Source: Holothuria scabra
Taxonomy: Eukaryota > Echinodermata > Holothuroidea > Aspidochirotida > Holothuriidae
Length of the DNA stretch: 64,000 nt
Assembly (NCBI GenBank): GCA_037179385.1
Contig: CM074181.1
Coordinates: 53,538,559-53,602,558, forward strand
Reading direction: 5' to 3'
Part shown: one piece after another, positions 33,850 to 45,964 of the stretch
Layout: every line of letters begins with the position of its first letter
Numbering within the stretch: the stretch's first letter is position 1
The notes under the pieces: model-generated
Database searches by the model: none
What the model was told of the DNA's origin: nothing
The model's input: the letters and a program-made list of their open reading frames with translations, nothing else
Position numbers and translations under genes: made by a program

Positions 33850-34330
33850 AAACTAAATTGTTCTGCAGCTTGGCCTCGGACTAGGCTAGCCTAATCATAT
33901 GAATATAGGCCTGAGACTAGGCTAGGTCTAACTCTAAGCTACATAGCCTACAGTCAAGGACTAGGACTTCATTTGTGTCAATATTTATAGTGGGCTACAT
34001 CAAAGGGCCTAGCCTAGGCCTAGGCCTAACGGTATGCATGCTGCAGTTTTACAAACTGCGCAGATTGCTGTTGAAATAACGTTAAGCCTAACTTTAATCA
34101 TTTCTTCACAGCCTAGCTCAAGTCATACTTAGCAAGGCGTACTCAGTAACGTTTAATAATTAGGGCCTAAGTTAGGTCTAACGAATGGATAACTCTTTCC
34201 ATGCTAGGCCTAGGCTAGGCTGTACATGATTCATGAACACGAACAACAGCACTGACTGAGCCCATAACGTTAGGCTCTACGTAACGTAGGCCTTCATGTT
34301 AGCCTAGCCTAATCATGTTAGGCTCTGCTC
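33850..34330. repeat. AGGCCTA-rich low-complexity block
   Basis: Dense occurrences of TAGGCCTA, CTAGGCTAGGC and GGCCTAAC on both strands, for example 34010-34027 and 34205-34222. It is not a regular tandem repeat. I associate such enrichment with echinoderm genomes, but this is recollection and not a test. Confidence 0.45.
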
Positions 34331-36100
34331 AGTGATGGTTCGGGCTGACGGCTTGTATACTGAGTAAACAAAGTCATCACTTCACTGGAAGTATAATTTT
34401 TTAACACTCCTTTGAAAACAAAACGTAGATTACCTTGCAGAAAGCTTTCGGCTGCCGTGTACTCAGACTAAGATGAATCGAGACAAGTATTATCCAAATA
34501 ATTTACGACACCAAAATGTCAACAGGCCTGTGTCGAGTCGATGTCATGTTATTGTTAGCAGCGTATATACACGTACTATATACAGGATATGTTGTATGTT
34601 TACGTTTATAGTGCAGCGCAGATACGCACGCACGTTGTAGGTACGTACGTAGGTGCGCTTGCATCGTACGTACGTACACTGGCACACTGCGCTAGTTATG
34701 TGCGCAAAGGTGTAGCGTCTATCCCAATACAATCTTTATAGTAAAAAACGGTCGTCTGCTCACGCATAGACTGTACGTAAACGTTAAATTGAGGTAGCCC
34801 AGCCTGCGCGCCCAGACCTGCTGCACGGTGTTGGCATTTAGCCAAATCTAGCAGCCTTGCAAATCCAGGGTAGTTTTATCAGTACAGTCTGTTAGTGCGT
34901 CAACTGTCATGTACGATGTAGTGTTTAATGCAAAAAATATGTCTTTATTAAAACTTGATACGAGGCCTTGGTGCTGAAGAGACAATTAATTTTGCCTGGT
35001 TTCTCAAAAATCGGGAATAAAATTAAAATAAGAGAATTATACAGGCGCTTCCACACAAAAGCGTTTCGAGGGATGGCGACTCGAGCGTTCAATGCTCGGG
35101 CGTTTGAACGCTCGCTGGTGCATTCACACCGCGAGCGAGTACAAACGAATACACCCTGGCACTATCTCAAGAAGTAATGAACCACATGGCCCCCTCCTCC
35201 TCCCGCTTTCACTATGCCGTCGAGTGGACTTAACGGAGACAGGAAAGATTAACCAAAAAAAAGAAAAAAAAAAAAGTTAACAAAATTCTGGAAAAATCCA
35301 GAATGTCAGGTGGTGGTTGACGTTGACTACATGTTCACATCCTACAAACGACTCAGAAATAAATTGGAACATAAAGTAGGATACATATTCATGTATTTCT
35401 TACCTGTTATACCACTCATTTCAGACAATTCTCCCAGATTTTTCGCTCTAATATCTTTAATGGAGAAGTGTGGGCGACTTTTTCTTCACAATGCCTCCTT
35501 TTCAGCCAGTGGCGTACAAGGGGGGGGGGGGCATTGGGCCACCCCCCTTCACCAGTGCCAACAATTTTTCCGAAAAATACATAGCCATACTTTAGTAACA
35601 ATAGAGCTGTAATTCTATGAATGGGGGGGGGGGGTTAACATGTGGTAGGTCGAGTGATCATAGGCGTGGGGGCAGGATTTAAGGGGAGGGGTTTCCTCTT
35701 CTTTGAAAATTTTTGGGGTGTCTTAACATGCCATCTGGTGCTAAGTTTTTTACAAAATTTGCAAAGGCCTATTTTAGGAACTAAAACAAAAAGGAATTTG
35801 ATTGCCCATCCCCTTCCCCTTTGAACATTCTTTTTTAAAATTAGTTGTCCTTAGATGCAATCGAGTGCCACATTAGCCTGATACCTTTTTGAAGTAAAAT
35901 TGGGAGTGTAACAAAATTTGCATATTTTAGGGACTGAAAATACAACTGACATCAGTCCGAGGGGGGGGGGGGGTATAGAGAGACAATCCATCCTCTTTGA
36001 ATGTTTTTGAGAAATAAGATGTTCTAACATATGCCAGCTGGTGCCACATATGCTACTTACCTTTTGAAGTAAAATTTGTACTAAATGACGTATAATTAAG
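34331..36100. other. Non-coding stretch with ACGT-rich patch, hairpin and G-runs
   Basis: TACGTACG-type repeats lie at 34637-34677. CGAGCGTTCAA (35082-35092) and TTGAACGCTCG (35104-35114) form an 11-bp perfect stem. CAGTGGCGTACAAGGGGG at about 35512 and CATAGGCGTGGGGG at about 35660 look like starts of small DNA transposons without visible ends. G-runs occur at 35520, 35624 and 35959. Confidence 0.45.
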
Positions 36101-36599
36101 ATCTAAAACAGGGTTGTCCAACCTTTCGCAGCGGTGAGCCACATGTAATGGTTATGATGGACGAGGGGCCGCATTCTATACTCGTTTTTTCTTTTCCATG
36201 TTTTCCTGACGCCCAAGGAAATAAAATGCAATCCTTGCGCATAGGAAACACTGATTCATTTTCGTGTTTGATTGAATAAATAAATAAATTTTAGCACAAA
36301 TTGATGGTTTGGGGCAGAATATTCGGACAAAGTTTTTTTTCATATACCTCCTAACTCATTCTCAACCCGCCCCTGTGGACAACAGTCCAATGTAGCTACA
36401 TGTAGCAGACATTTAAAATGAATTATTTCATTCAAAAGTAAGCATGCCATAGCGGACGGCGAAGCCTAAAGTTGTCATCAATTAATCTGCTTATTGAATA
36501 ATTTTTCAATATAGATTATTTCTGACGGGCCGGACGCAACCTTTTCGCAGGGCCAGACCGTGGCCCGCGGGCCGTAGGTTGGACAACACTGATCTAAAA
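36101..36599. mobile_element. hAT non-autonomous transposon with perfect 8-bp target duplication
   Basis: The element spans 36109-36591 (483 bp). It begins CAGGGTTGTCCAACCT and ends AGGTTGGACAACACTG, inverted with one mismatch in 16. It is flanked by ATCTAAAA at 36101-36108 and 36592-36599. The 8-bp duplication and C/TAG-type ends are those of the hAT superfamily, and the GTTGTCCAACC terminus is Charlie-like. No transposase is encoded. The perfect target duplication argues for a fairly recent or well-preserved insertion. Confidence 0.88.
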
Positions 36600-37094
36600 A
36601 AATTGGCGTTTGTGAGGGGAATGAACATGGCCCAATGGCCCACCCTCCTCCCTGCACACAGCTATAAGAAGAGGAACGGATCGAAGTGGGAAGAAGTAAT
36701 TATTTTCCGGAAAAATTGCAGTTACCCCCTACTTGAATTTTTGTAGTAGACTATCCTGTCTTATTAATGGCTTTTGTGAATCATTTGACAATATTTTTGT
36801 ATTTGAAATTTAAGCTTCTTGATGTATGCAATTTTTAATTATTAATTAATAGCGTGAAGGATATACTACTAGGGTTGTTGGATAGCTAATGATTGAACTA
36901 AGTTCGAGGTGGCTGCCTTTGTCCTTTTTTTAAAAGCAATCAGGGGAGAGAATGATTTTAGAGAGGAGCACCAGTTTAATGTGGGCCACCCCCCCCCCGA
37001 ATCTAGCTAAGTTACATCGGAGTTACAACCCAAGTAAAGATACTAAAAGATGTTAGGAGGTCCACCTACGGGAAGCACACATCGTCTCAATACT
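36600..37094. other. Non-coding stretch, no gene seen
   Basis: AT-rich with a C-run at about 36990-36998; nothing recognised. Confidence 0.4.
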
Positions 37095-37450
37095 CAACTA
37101 ACAGCCGCCGTTGGACCGCTGGTGGTATGCGGCCATGCACCCGCCGGTGACTTGCCGACTCTTCACCGGCGTTGGACCGCCGCCGGCTTGCCGCCACAAT
37201 CCCACCGGTGGTATACCGAACTTTCACCGTCGTCTGACCGCCGGCGGCATGCCGCCAAATATCCGCCGGCGGCATGCCGACTTTTCACCGCTGTTGGACC
37301 GTCGGCGGCATGCCACCATTAACCCGCCGGCGGCATGCCACCTTTTCGCCGTCGTTGGGCCACTGGCGGTAAACCAGCGGCTTGCCGCTGCCGCCGTGCC
37401 GCTGCTTAGCCGACGGCGGCCCGGCCCGACGGCAGCTTGCTATGTGGGTG
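37095..37450. repeat. GC-rich foldback minisatellite, copy 2, 61-bp period
   Basis: At least three consecutive 61-bp units (about 37140-37322) follow the scheme CC(G/A)CCGG(T/C)GG...CCGA.CTTTCACCG.CGT..GACCG.CGGC..TGCC. Irregular related sequence lies on both sides. The left edge AACAGCCGCCGTT and right edge GACGGCAGCTTGCTATG are inverted counterparts of the edges of the block at 22785-23045. Open frames on both strands here are repeat artefacts. Confidence 0.6.
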
Positions 37451-38728
37451 GCAGTGGTAGCACCGTATAGTACTAGTAACTTGGCCTAAGCAAGTGAAAG
37501 TTTCTCCTAGGGCCCCGTAAGCTTTCATACAAGGGTCCCGGGCTTAGTACTTCGGTACGACGGTAATCTTTGCTCATTTTGTTAGGCATGGGCTTATTGA
37601 AATATATGCGTTATTAAGTTAACACTCAGTTAAGGTTTCATGGGCGTGACTCTGAAAGTGCTGTAGCCTATGTAGAATAGGCTAGGCCTTACCCTTGGCC
37701 AATGTGTGTTAAGGGCCTTATTTGAGCTGCCCTTGGAGTTGAAGTCTACAAAGCAACAATCACAGTGTAGGCTACAGCTTATAAGTACTCGTATAAAGTT
37801 AGTAGGCCTAACGTTACTAGCCCATCGAACTTCTATATTTTTGCAGTGCTGCGGCATGTCATGGAGTGGCATACCGCGAAAGAACTAAGATACTACCAAG
37901 GCCTATGCCACTATAACTTGATGAACAGGCCTTTTCTTTTTATTCCTGACCTTGGCTGTAATAACAAGATCAATTGAACATGCCTTTTCGTATAATCCTC
38001 GGTTGTAATACCAAGATCAATTGTGAATCCTGGCATACGTTAGACAGAAAGTATACTTAGCTACTTCAAGGCACACTTGTGGTGGTAAGTTAGTGTCACT
38101 GAGTGCCTTACTGACTGCTACCAATTTGTTAATAGGCCTGGGCCTACCCAATTTAAGAAACCGGTATTCTGCCATCTTATTGAGGATTATTACAGAATAG
38201 TGACAGTAGGTAGCAAATTTATTTTCAAATTTAATGTCGTGTGGTTTGTCTTCGTTCATATCAAGCAGTTCTTCACTTCAGCAATAGGCCTACATTAAGT
38301 GATTAGGTTCGATTAACTCCCAACTACAGGACTGCAAGTTTTGCCAGCATAATTATAACAAACATCGTACAACAAAAAAGTACAGCCAACTGTCGTCATT
38401 TCTTACATTTCATAAACGACACTTCAGGGTTTGGTACGTTGTCGTATTGTACAGTTTCAGCTGAGTCATTGTCTTCATTCGCTTTTTTCTACGGTGTTTA
38501 TGAGAAGGCTTGATTTTTTCCGTAGCATTTGAAATTTCTCCAAAGTCTTGTATTAGAAGAAAACAGGGCAGTATTTTCCATCTACACTTTGGTAACTGAA
38601 TTTTATGTATTATGCAGATTTGCCAACAGTATAGTAAGCACCCTCTAATCTTGTATGGTGTTGTATTTTTGATTTTTAGTCTTTCTTTGCCCTGTGCTGG
38701 TACTGCCACAGTTGACATTAATTCAGAC
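37451..38728. other. Upstream region of the pseudogene, no separate gene seen
   Basis: AGGCCTA motifs recur here. Minus-strand open frames (for example 38410-38730) show no recognisable motif. Confidence 0.35.
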
Positions 38729-41700
38729 ATGCCAAAGTAAAGCTTTGTTAGTATTCTTCATCCAAGGAAGGCTTGCGGACCCTGCAAGATATGCAAAGGT
38801 CTTAAAAGCAGGTACTGGCATGTTGGCCAAGCAGGTCCACAGCATGTTCATCTTACTCTAAACCTTCGTGCTCGTGGTATTGAAGATGATGACTGCATTT
38901 GTCAAAATTGTCAGAGGCAGTACAGGTCAGAAACATGTCCCCCTAAAAGAAAACTACCAGAAAGAAATCTGGGTGCTGTACCTCAGTGTGATAGCGAAAA
39001 CCCCCAAATTGTAAAGACTGATAAAGACAATTTTCCCCCTTACGTTTTAGAAATGTGGAATATCCATGATCTTCCAGAGGAGCAGCCTGCACAGGAGGGT
39101 TCTTCACAGTTCACTCTCTGCAAAACTCACTACAATGCTATATATAATTTTACCCACCGGCATAAGTGTTGTTTTTGTTTAAGCACTGGAAATTTAAGAA
39201 AGCCAGTGGATGTTGACTCTGCCAGAAAGTGTGCACCTAGTGTATTGCAGCTAGAAGAAAATGTACATGAGGAAAGTAAAGTTTGTAATGCATGTTTCCA
39301 GGGAATACATAAATATGGCCAGTCTCAGTCTTACCTCCATTCTGTCAACTGCGATAAAAAGGTCTTTGCCTCATTGGTTGATAATTTCAGAGTCTACTCA
39401 ATTGAGTCTTGTGAAAGCTGCGAGTCGTATGCATTTGCAGTGAGTGTTGTGTATTTAGGTACAGAACTTCTAAATGAAAGACCAGTGTTATTGTCCAGCC
39501 TTCATGACAAATATAAAGATGCTTACCATGCAAACATGCCAATGTTCCTTTCACAGTTACAGGGTAATGCCGGTTCCTCTGATCAACCACCATTCAAGTC
39601 CCTCAAGTACTTTCGTACATCAATAAGAGTTGCATTTGGAGGGTGCATTACCTTTTCTCAAATTTCAGGTCAGCCACGCTTTGGTACAATGATCAGAACA
39701 ACTGGTAGTAACATAATTGACGCTATTCACAAACTTCTTTTCACACAACGACAAGAACAAAAACAGGACAGCATAGGAAGAGCTGAGGAACAACAGGCTC
39801 AATCCTCCAAGTCCTATGATGTAGATAAATGTTATCAAGATCAAGCACCTACTGATGTTGCACTCGATCTCAATAAAAGGTTGTTGGCTACAGCTAAAGA
39901 AATTGTTGGCAAAGATCGTGTTGAAGGGATAAAATTAGATTGTTTTGATTTCAAAGAAGAAGTCTTGAGGATTGATCCTGTTGTGTGGAATTTTGTTACA
40001 GTCATAACTCAGGGTACCAATGAGCTGGGCAAAAAGTTGTTCAAAAAAGAGTTTGATTGGCATAAGCACTATGAGGGTGAAACTCATAGCTCGCAATCAG
40101 TTAACTACAGCAAATTCTTGGGACGTTACCTGATATCTAGCTGTCTGTTGTTTACTACAAACGAACAGTGCTTTACTCATCTTCATATGTTATTTGCTGA
40201 CTTATTAGATAGATACACAAAGTCTTCATCTGCATGCTTTACAACACTTTCCAAGTTTGGTGTTACTGTGTCCAAGAGTACTTACCTTAGGTATCAAACA
40301 AAGGTGTCAATACATGAAATGAATAACAAAGTAAATGTTCTTAAAACATAATATTGATCGCAACTATAGTTATGCATCTGTGTCTTCCAGTAAGAGTGGT
40401 CGTGGTTTCCATGGGACTTCTGTTCAGGCTGTTGAACCCCTTCCTTTGTCTACATGTACTTCACTATCTTTACAATTAGATAATGAAAACACAAGTACTA
40501 ACATTGACAGAGCGCTTACAAGTGCACCTCAGAACGTACCAGCTGCAGTGGTAGAACAATTTCACCAAACTAGCACCATATTTCAAAACAGAGTGCACGT
40601 TCACAGAACCCATACTTAGCATTGAATCTTTCTGACTTCACACTGCATGAGAATGACAAACAGTCTCAGAACAAGTTGGGTCAAAAAGTGCTTTTGTATA
40701 TGTAAAATCTGTTGGTCAAGATCATTTCCCTGATTTAGTACTGCCTGACTTGAAGAACTCATTTTCATGTATAATTCCCTCCCCTGAACAATCTAAAGCC
40801 CACTTTACATCTGTGTTGCAGGTATCTGCAGACAGCCAAAACACTGTCCTTGATGTTCTTCATATTCTTCATAGTAAACACAAGGTCGGAGAAAGAACTG
40901 AACATCTTGTTGTTGCAGGTGATGGGAAAATATTCCAGCTTCTTCTAAGATTGAAATGAATGTATGGGGATGATTTGGCATGGATGTAACCATTCATAGG
41001 TGATTGGCATTTGCTCAAAAACAGCCAGGCACCACTACTTAAGGTGTACCTTGATGCAGGTCTTTCTGATTTATTATCCTTATTTCACAAAGGTTCTGCC
41101 TTGAGGGCTGTAAGCAATGCTTCAGGTTTTCAAAAAACTCATCAGTTTCTTCTTCAGGTTTGGGAAGCATTGTACAGACATCTATTGACTTCCTTCAGAG
41201 ACAACATGAATGAAAATGTTTAATTCAAGAAGATAATGTATGATTTGAAAGCTTTTCTTTCATTGATGAAGCAGAAATCATTTCCAGCAATTTGGACTTC
41301 TGATCTTGCTGATGCTCTCTGTCAGTTTCATTCAAAATTTTTGGACTTTCTTTCAACAGTATCTAAAACTAATGCTATGGTACAATTATGGCATAATTTT
41401 GTGAACCGTGACATGCTCAATTACTTCACACTTTTCTTGGCCATCAGAAAGCCAGTCCAGACAGGGATATTTTACACATTGGTCTCCCTCTCATGTCTAC
41501 AACTCTTAGTAATAAGTGTGTAACAGTACAGCTGTCCAGGAAGTTACATAATAATTTATATGTAGACATGAACAAATTAGTCAGTTGCTTCTCAAAAGAC
41601 CTTTCTTTTCAATGTCTAAAAGATCAGTTGTTAAATGTTTCAAAATATATGCAAACGCTTTTTATTTGCAGCGGATGTGACTATGTTTCTTATTTTAAGG

Positions 41701-42418
41701 GACAGACAAAACGTATATTTCTTAAGGTTTTTCAGCGGCATTGTGCATTTATTACAGGTGGACTGTTTGGTGGTTACCTTCATGAGGTGCATCCTAACAG
41801 TTGGGAAAGTGGACTGGTCTCATTTTACAGGCTTACTGGTATTTTGTTTCTCATGCAGGGGGCTTTACTTATGAAATTCCAGCGGAAGTGCTAACATCTA
41901 TATATACAGAGGGCATGACGTCACTAGAACATAACGTTGCTTTTGTTGGTGCATTTAGGGATGGCCATTTTGATAGAATCAATGATGAGGCACTCTGGAT
42001 GCCATCTGCTGAACCCCTCCGCTTGCACTGGCAAAGATGCTGTTGGACTGCTTTGTTGTGGGAGCAGTCCTCATCATCAGCTGTTTGTATGCCCAGCATT
42101 ACAGATCATGGTTGGGAAATAGATGAGGGTGGTCAATTACCTATTGTATGGGACACAAAGGAAAATTTTTCTCAAATTTCACAGAAAGTGAAGTTTCTTA
42201 AAGAGGGTTGTAAATGTAGAACAGGATGTAAAAAATCGGGATGTTACGTTGATGGAAGGCATAAGTGTACGTAAGGTTACTTTAGTTGTCATGCTTTATG
42301 CATGCTGTACAGGGTTTTTAATTTTCCTCTGGTATGCAATATCTCATTAGTTCATATTTTAACATTGTCTTTCTTCTTCTTTCGCAGGACTTATGGTATG
42401 GGTACAATCTGTCCATGA
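38729..42418 (+). pseudogene. Decayed large cysteine-rich protein gene with CXC-like C-terminus, function unknown
   Basis: The longest part, frame from the ATG at 38729, encodes about 540 residues to 40351, apart from a TAA at codon 4 (38738-38740). It starts with a zinc-ribbon-like cluster (ACGPCKICKGLK ... CICQNCQRQY) and a second Cys/His cluster (CKTHYNAIY ... HRHKCCFC ... VCNACFQG). Coding sense continues in other frames: 40348-40619, about 40670-41448 with in-frame stops at 40957, 40987 and 41221, then 41450-41850 and 41850-42270. Near 41666 is CSGCDYVSYFKGQTKRIFLK, which resembles the GCDY...G.GK helix-hairpin-helix of FEN1/XPG-type PIN nucleases (inference). The end, GCKCRTGCKKSGC, is a CXC-type motif followed by a GT-AG intron (42271-42387) and a short exon. 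I believe related multicopy proteins exist in echinoderms and cnidarians, but cannot verify this. At least eight lesions make this copy non-functional. Confidence 0.7.
42271..42387 (+). other. Intron within the pseudogene
   Basis: The donor GTAAGG at 42271 follows TGTAC, and the acceptor follows a long pyrimidine tract, TTCTTTCTTCTTCTTTCGCAG (AG at 42386-42387). Splicing keeps the frame open for nine more codons, including a Tyr-Gly-x-Gly-x-x-Cys stretch, a plausible remnant of the second CXC half, before TGA at 42416-42418. Confidence 0.55.
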
Positions 42419-43443
42419 CCAACTAAAATTTCTCTCAATCAGAAAGCATGAGTATTTGCCATAACCTAGCTTCATGAAAAAGTGGGAAGGGGTGAGGGCA
42501 GGGTGGAAAATTAGAGCACAAGTGTTGCACTCCTATGTTGTGATGGCTGCAAGGCAAACGTGAATTTCATTCTGTTAATACATGTCAGCATGTGAGACTT
42601 TGGCTCATCATTAGCAATCATGCACATTATTGGATAGTGCACAAAATCCTAAATTCTCCTGTACTGTAGGTTTCATCATTTGTAGCATAGGGATAGAGTG
42701 GGATAAAGGAGTGTCAGGGTGCTGAAAAATAGGGGCTCAGTGGGCCAAAAACAAATCTATAGTAGGACTTTGTGAATGTTTGGGTAAATGTGACCTACAG
42801 TGAAGAGACATTCCACAGTTGTGTTTGCTGAAATGAAAACCTTTGGGTGTGGTTACCAAACTTAACATTAAGTGATCCCTGAGGCAAATACTGATGCTTC
42901 CTCCACGGTAAGTTGGTGCAGGTCTGTAGTCAGCTAAATAGTTTAAGTGTGTAAAGTTTTGCAGAAAGTTCCATGATGTCTTAGTTATAAGTCCTTCACC
43001 AGGTCGCGGTTTGGCATCTGATGAAAAGCTTGTATGTAAATGTTGTTGAACTTTCCGCAACCCTTGAAGCATTGCTGAAGACTGACTAAAAACACCCAAG
43101 TGTTATTATTTTGTCCTTACAAGGTCAGAAGCTACTGTACCAGACTGGTTGTGGGTTTCATTTTCAACCATGTAATAATTGTAGCATTTTCATTCAGGAA
43201 CATCAGTTTCAACACCTGAATTGACCTTATACAAATTAGGAATTCATCAAGTTAGTGTAGCAAAGGTTGAGTTCAAACCACATGACATGGAGTTGTAATT
43301 CATCCATGTCATTTTATTAAGGGAGGGGGCACACTTTTTTACACTTAATTTATTGGCTAGTGTGTATACAACACACACTCAATACTACAAATTGTCTTCT
43401 CTTCTGCAAATCTTTTTATATTCAAATAATACCACTTGGATTA
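42419..43443. other. Non-coding; one unrecognised minus-strand open frame
   Basis: On the minus strand, 112 codons follow an ATG at 43075 and end at 42737. The product contains KPRPGEGLITKTSWNFLQNF and several His/Ser-rich segments and looks less random than most open frames here. However, I recognise no family and see no splice or promoter signals. It could be a fragment of another decayed gene. Confidence 0.2.
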
Positions 43444-43584
43444 CAGGGTTGTTTGATTTAAATCACCTTGATTAAAATCATGATTATAATTGAAAAAAAA
43501 AATCATGATTTAATCAAAAAAATCTGATTTAAATCGATTTATTTGATTTAAATTACGATTAAAAAAAAAAAATCAAAAACCCTG
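43444..43584. mobile_element. AT-rich hAT-type MITE, 141 bp
   Basis: It begins CAGGGTTG.TTTGATTTAAATC and ends AAATCAAAAACCCTG. The flanks are CTTGGATTA (left) and CTTGGATA (right), a slightly altered 8-bp target duplication. The interior is almost only GATTTAAATC/AATCATGATT-type palindromes and A-runs. Confidence 0.65.
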
Positions 43585-43609
43585 CTTGGATAACACAGTT
43601 GCAGTTATT

Positions 43610-45570
43610 AGGATTGTGTGAAATAACCTGTGGCATTGCTGTTGCATAATACTGCAGTTTGTATTTGCTGCAGCCTGCTCCTTTCTCATTGGAAAGAAAG
43701 GAATTTAATGTAGGGTGAATTAGTAGTAACATTCAAATGGGTACTAATGCAATTTTCCTCTTGCCTTGTCAGTTCTACGCTCAGAGAGGTTTTGCCAGTG
43801 TTTAAATATTCTGTTTTGTAACTTTCATTGACTGTGGTTTCATCTGTCATGTTTTTTATTGTTTAAAAGATGAAAGCATTTTATTTTTATATATTGTAGT
43901 CACATATTATTATGCACAAATTCAGCAGTACTCTGTGTTTTTCTTCTCCTGTAAGAATCCTTCCAAGTCAAGCATTATCACCTTGTACTGTAAAGGTAAC
44001 TTATTACTGCCAGTCTGCTGATTGTGTGACAACACCCATGGTACATAAAACAGCCTTCATTTGCTTCTTACATCGCATTTGAAAAATAAAATTTAATATC
44101 AAGTACTGTGTTTGAATATTTAAGTGGGTACTTAAGAATTTTGTTCTTGCCTGGTCAGTTCACACCCACTGAGATTAGGCGTTTTCTGATATTTTCATTT
44201 TACAGCTTTTAAATGCTATTAACTGTTCGATGAGTTTCATGTTTTTCTTAGACTTGAAATATGTATTCTGTATTTTTTCATCAAATATTGTGTGTGTTTT
44301 TTTATAGTCAAAGCAAGTCCTCTGTACTTTATGCATCAAGTGGGTGTATGTGTACACTCAGTACTATGTATTGTTTTCGCTTGTATTCTTCCAAGTCAAA
44401 TACCACCTTTGTACATAACTTCAAGAGTGATATAACCTGTGGTGTTGCCAGCCTGAGTGCATGGTTATGCAACTTTCATTTGCTTCTTCTTCCATACTAA
44501 AAAAAGAGTTTAATGTCAAGCATTTTGGTTACTATACTTAAGTGGGTACTTTGCAATTTTTTTTCGTGGTCAGCTCACACTCCTGTCCATGTTTCCTGTA
44601 TGACAACTTTCTACAGTATGCCATTAACTTTCCAGACTTTCAATTATTTTCATTTGTTTTTAGAGTTAAAATATATACTCCAGATTTATTTTATCAGATT
44701 ACTGAGAATGCACATGCTTAGTACTATAGATTGATTTGTATCAAATCCTTCCAAGCTACATATCACCCTGTTGTGTAAGGCTAACATATAGCTCCAGTCA
44801 GCTAATAGTGTTATATTACCTGTGGTATTCCCGGTGCATAATAGTGCAACTTTGATTTGCATCTTCTTTCATATTACAAAAAAGGAGTCTGGATGCTGCA
44901 TTTATGGGGTTCGTCGCCATTTTGATCTTGCCTGGTCAGTTTCCATTCATAGAGGTGCTGTCGACATTTTCTTATGTTTCTGTTTTACAACTTTCATATG
45001 CCATTCAACTTTGCAATCATTTTCATGTTTTATAGAAACAATACATGTACTCTATATTTTGTCATCAAATATTATTTGTGTATGCACGCCCAGTTCTGTA
45101 CATTGCTTTCTCTCAAATCCTTCCAAGTAAAATATCACCTTGTTCTGTAAGGGTAACACATGCAGTAACTTCAAGGCTGCTGGCCTGTGTGACATAACCT
45201 GCAGTTTTGCCAGTGCATAATAATGCAACTTTCATTTGCCTATTCTTTCATGTTAAAAAAAAAAGATTTAATACATTTATGTGGGTACTTCCTTTGTTCT
45301 TGCTTGGTCAGTTCACACTCAGTGAAATTCATACCTCACCTATTCATTTATATTTTTCTGTTGTGGTTACTAGAGTACTAAATGATGATTTGTTGTGTCC
45401 AATTTGCATTTCTTCGTCAGTTTCACACTGCTGCATTACTGCTGATCAGAGTTGAATATTTTAGTTGTCAACCTTTTAAATGCTGTAAAGTTAGAGTCAT
45501 ATTTTACTTTGCCATATTGTTTATGTGGAAAACATTGTCCCAGACAGTGTTTACATGATAAATGTCAGTT
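43610..45570 (+). repeat. Diverged five-unit tandem repeat, period about 370-415 bp
   Basis: Two anchor motifs recur in order. (T/A)GTG(T/A)NA(T/A)AACCTGTGG occurs near 43615, 44018, 44429, 44810 and 45188. (A/G)TGGGTACT...TTCTTGCCTGGTCAGTTCACAC occurs near 43737, 44122, 44538, 44904 and 45277. Between them lie a CTTTCATTTGC(C/T)TCTTC motif, an A-run with TTTAAT, and a TCCTTCCAAGTCAAATATCACC motif. The units are clearly old, with many substitutions and indels. Plus-strand open frames of 70-112 codons in this region follow the repeat and are not taken as genes. Confidence 0.65.
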
Positions 45571-45964
45571 TATCATTTTCTACAGGAAGTTCAAAGCTTT
45601 TTTTATGAACAGTATTCCAGCAATTGTATTCTGTATGTTGTGTGCGACCTTAGTTGTTAAACCATCATTAACACTGCTGATACAGCCAGTCATTTTTCTT
45701 TCTTGCCACAGTTGTACCTCTGCATTCATTTTTCATAACTGTTTTTCAAGTTATATACTTCAATGTTACCTTGTCTTCAATAAAAGATAAATTAGAATAC
45801 TTGCCTTCTTTGTATTTCATTGGGCTTCACTTAACTGTAAGGAGTATAGCCTACTTAGATATAGAAGATGGAGGACAAGTGGCACCTGCCTGAAGAAATT
45901 GGCATGGATCAATTCTCAGCTTGCAGATGACATGTTCAGCTATTGCATGTTCCTCAAAAGACTC

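Noticed and set aside
37050..37470. Overlapping open frames of 62-119 codons
   Set aside because: Same reason: the 61-bp GC-rich minisatellite is open in several frames at once.
44261..45790. Series of plus-strand open frames of 73-112 codons
   Set aside because: They repeat with the diverged tandem unit, differ in frame from unit to unit and show no conserved peptide.
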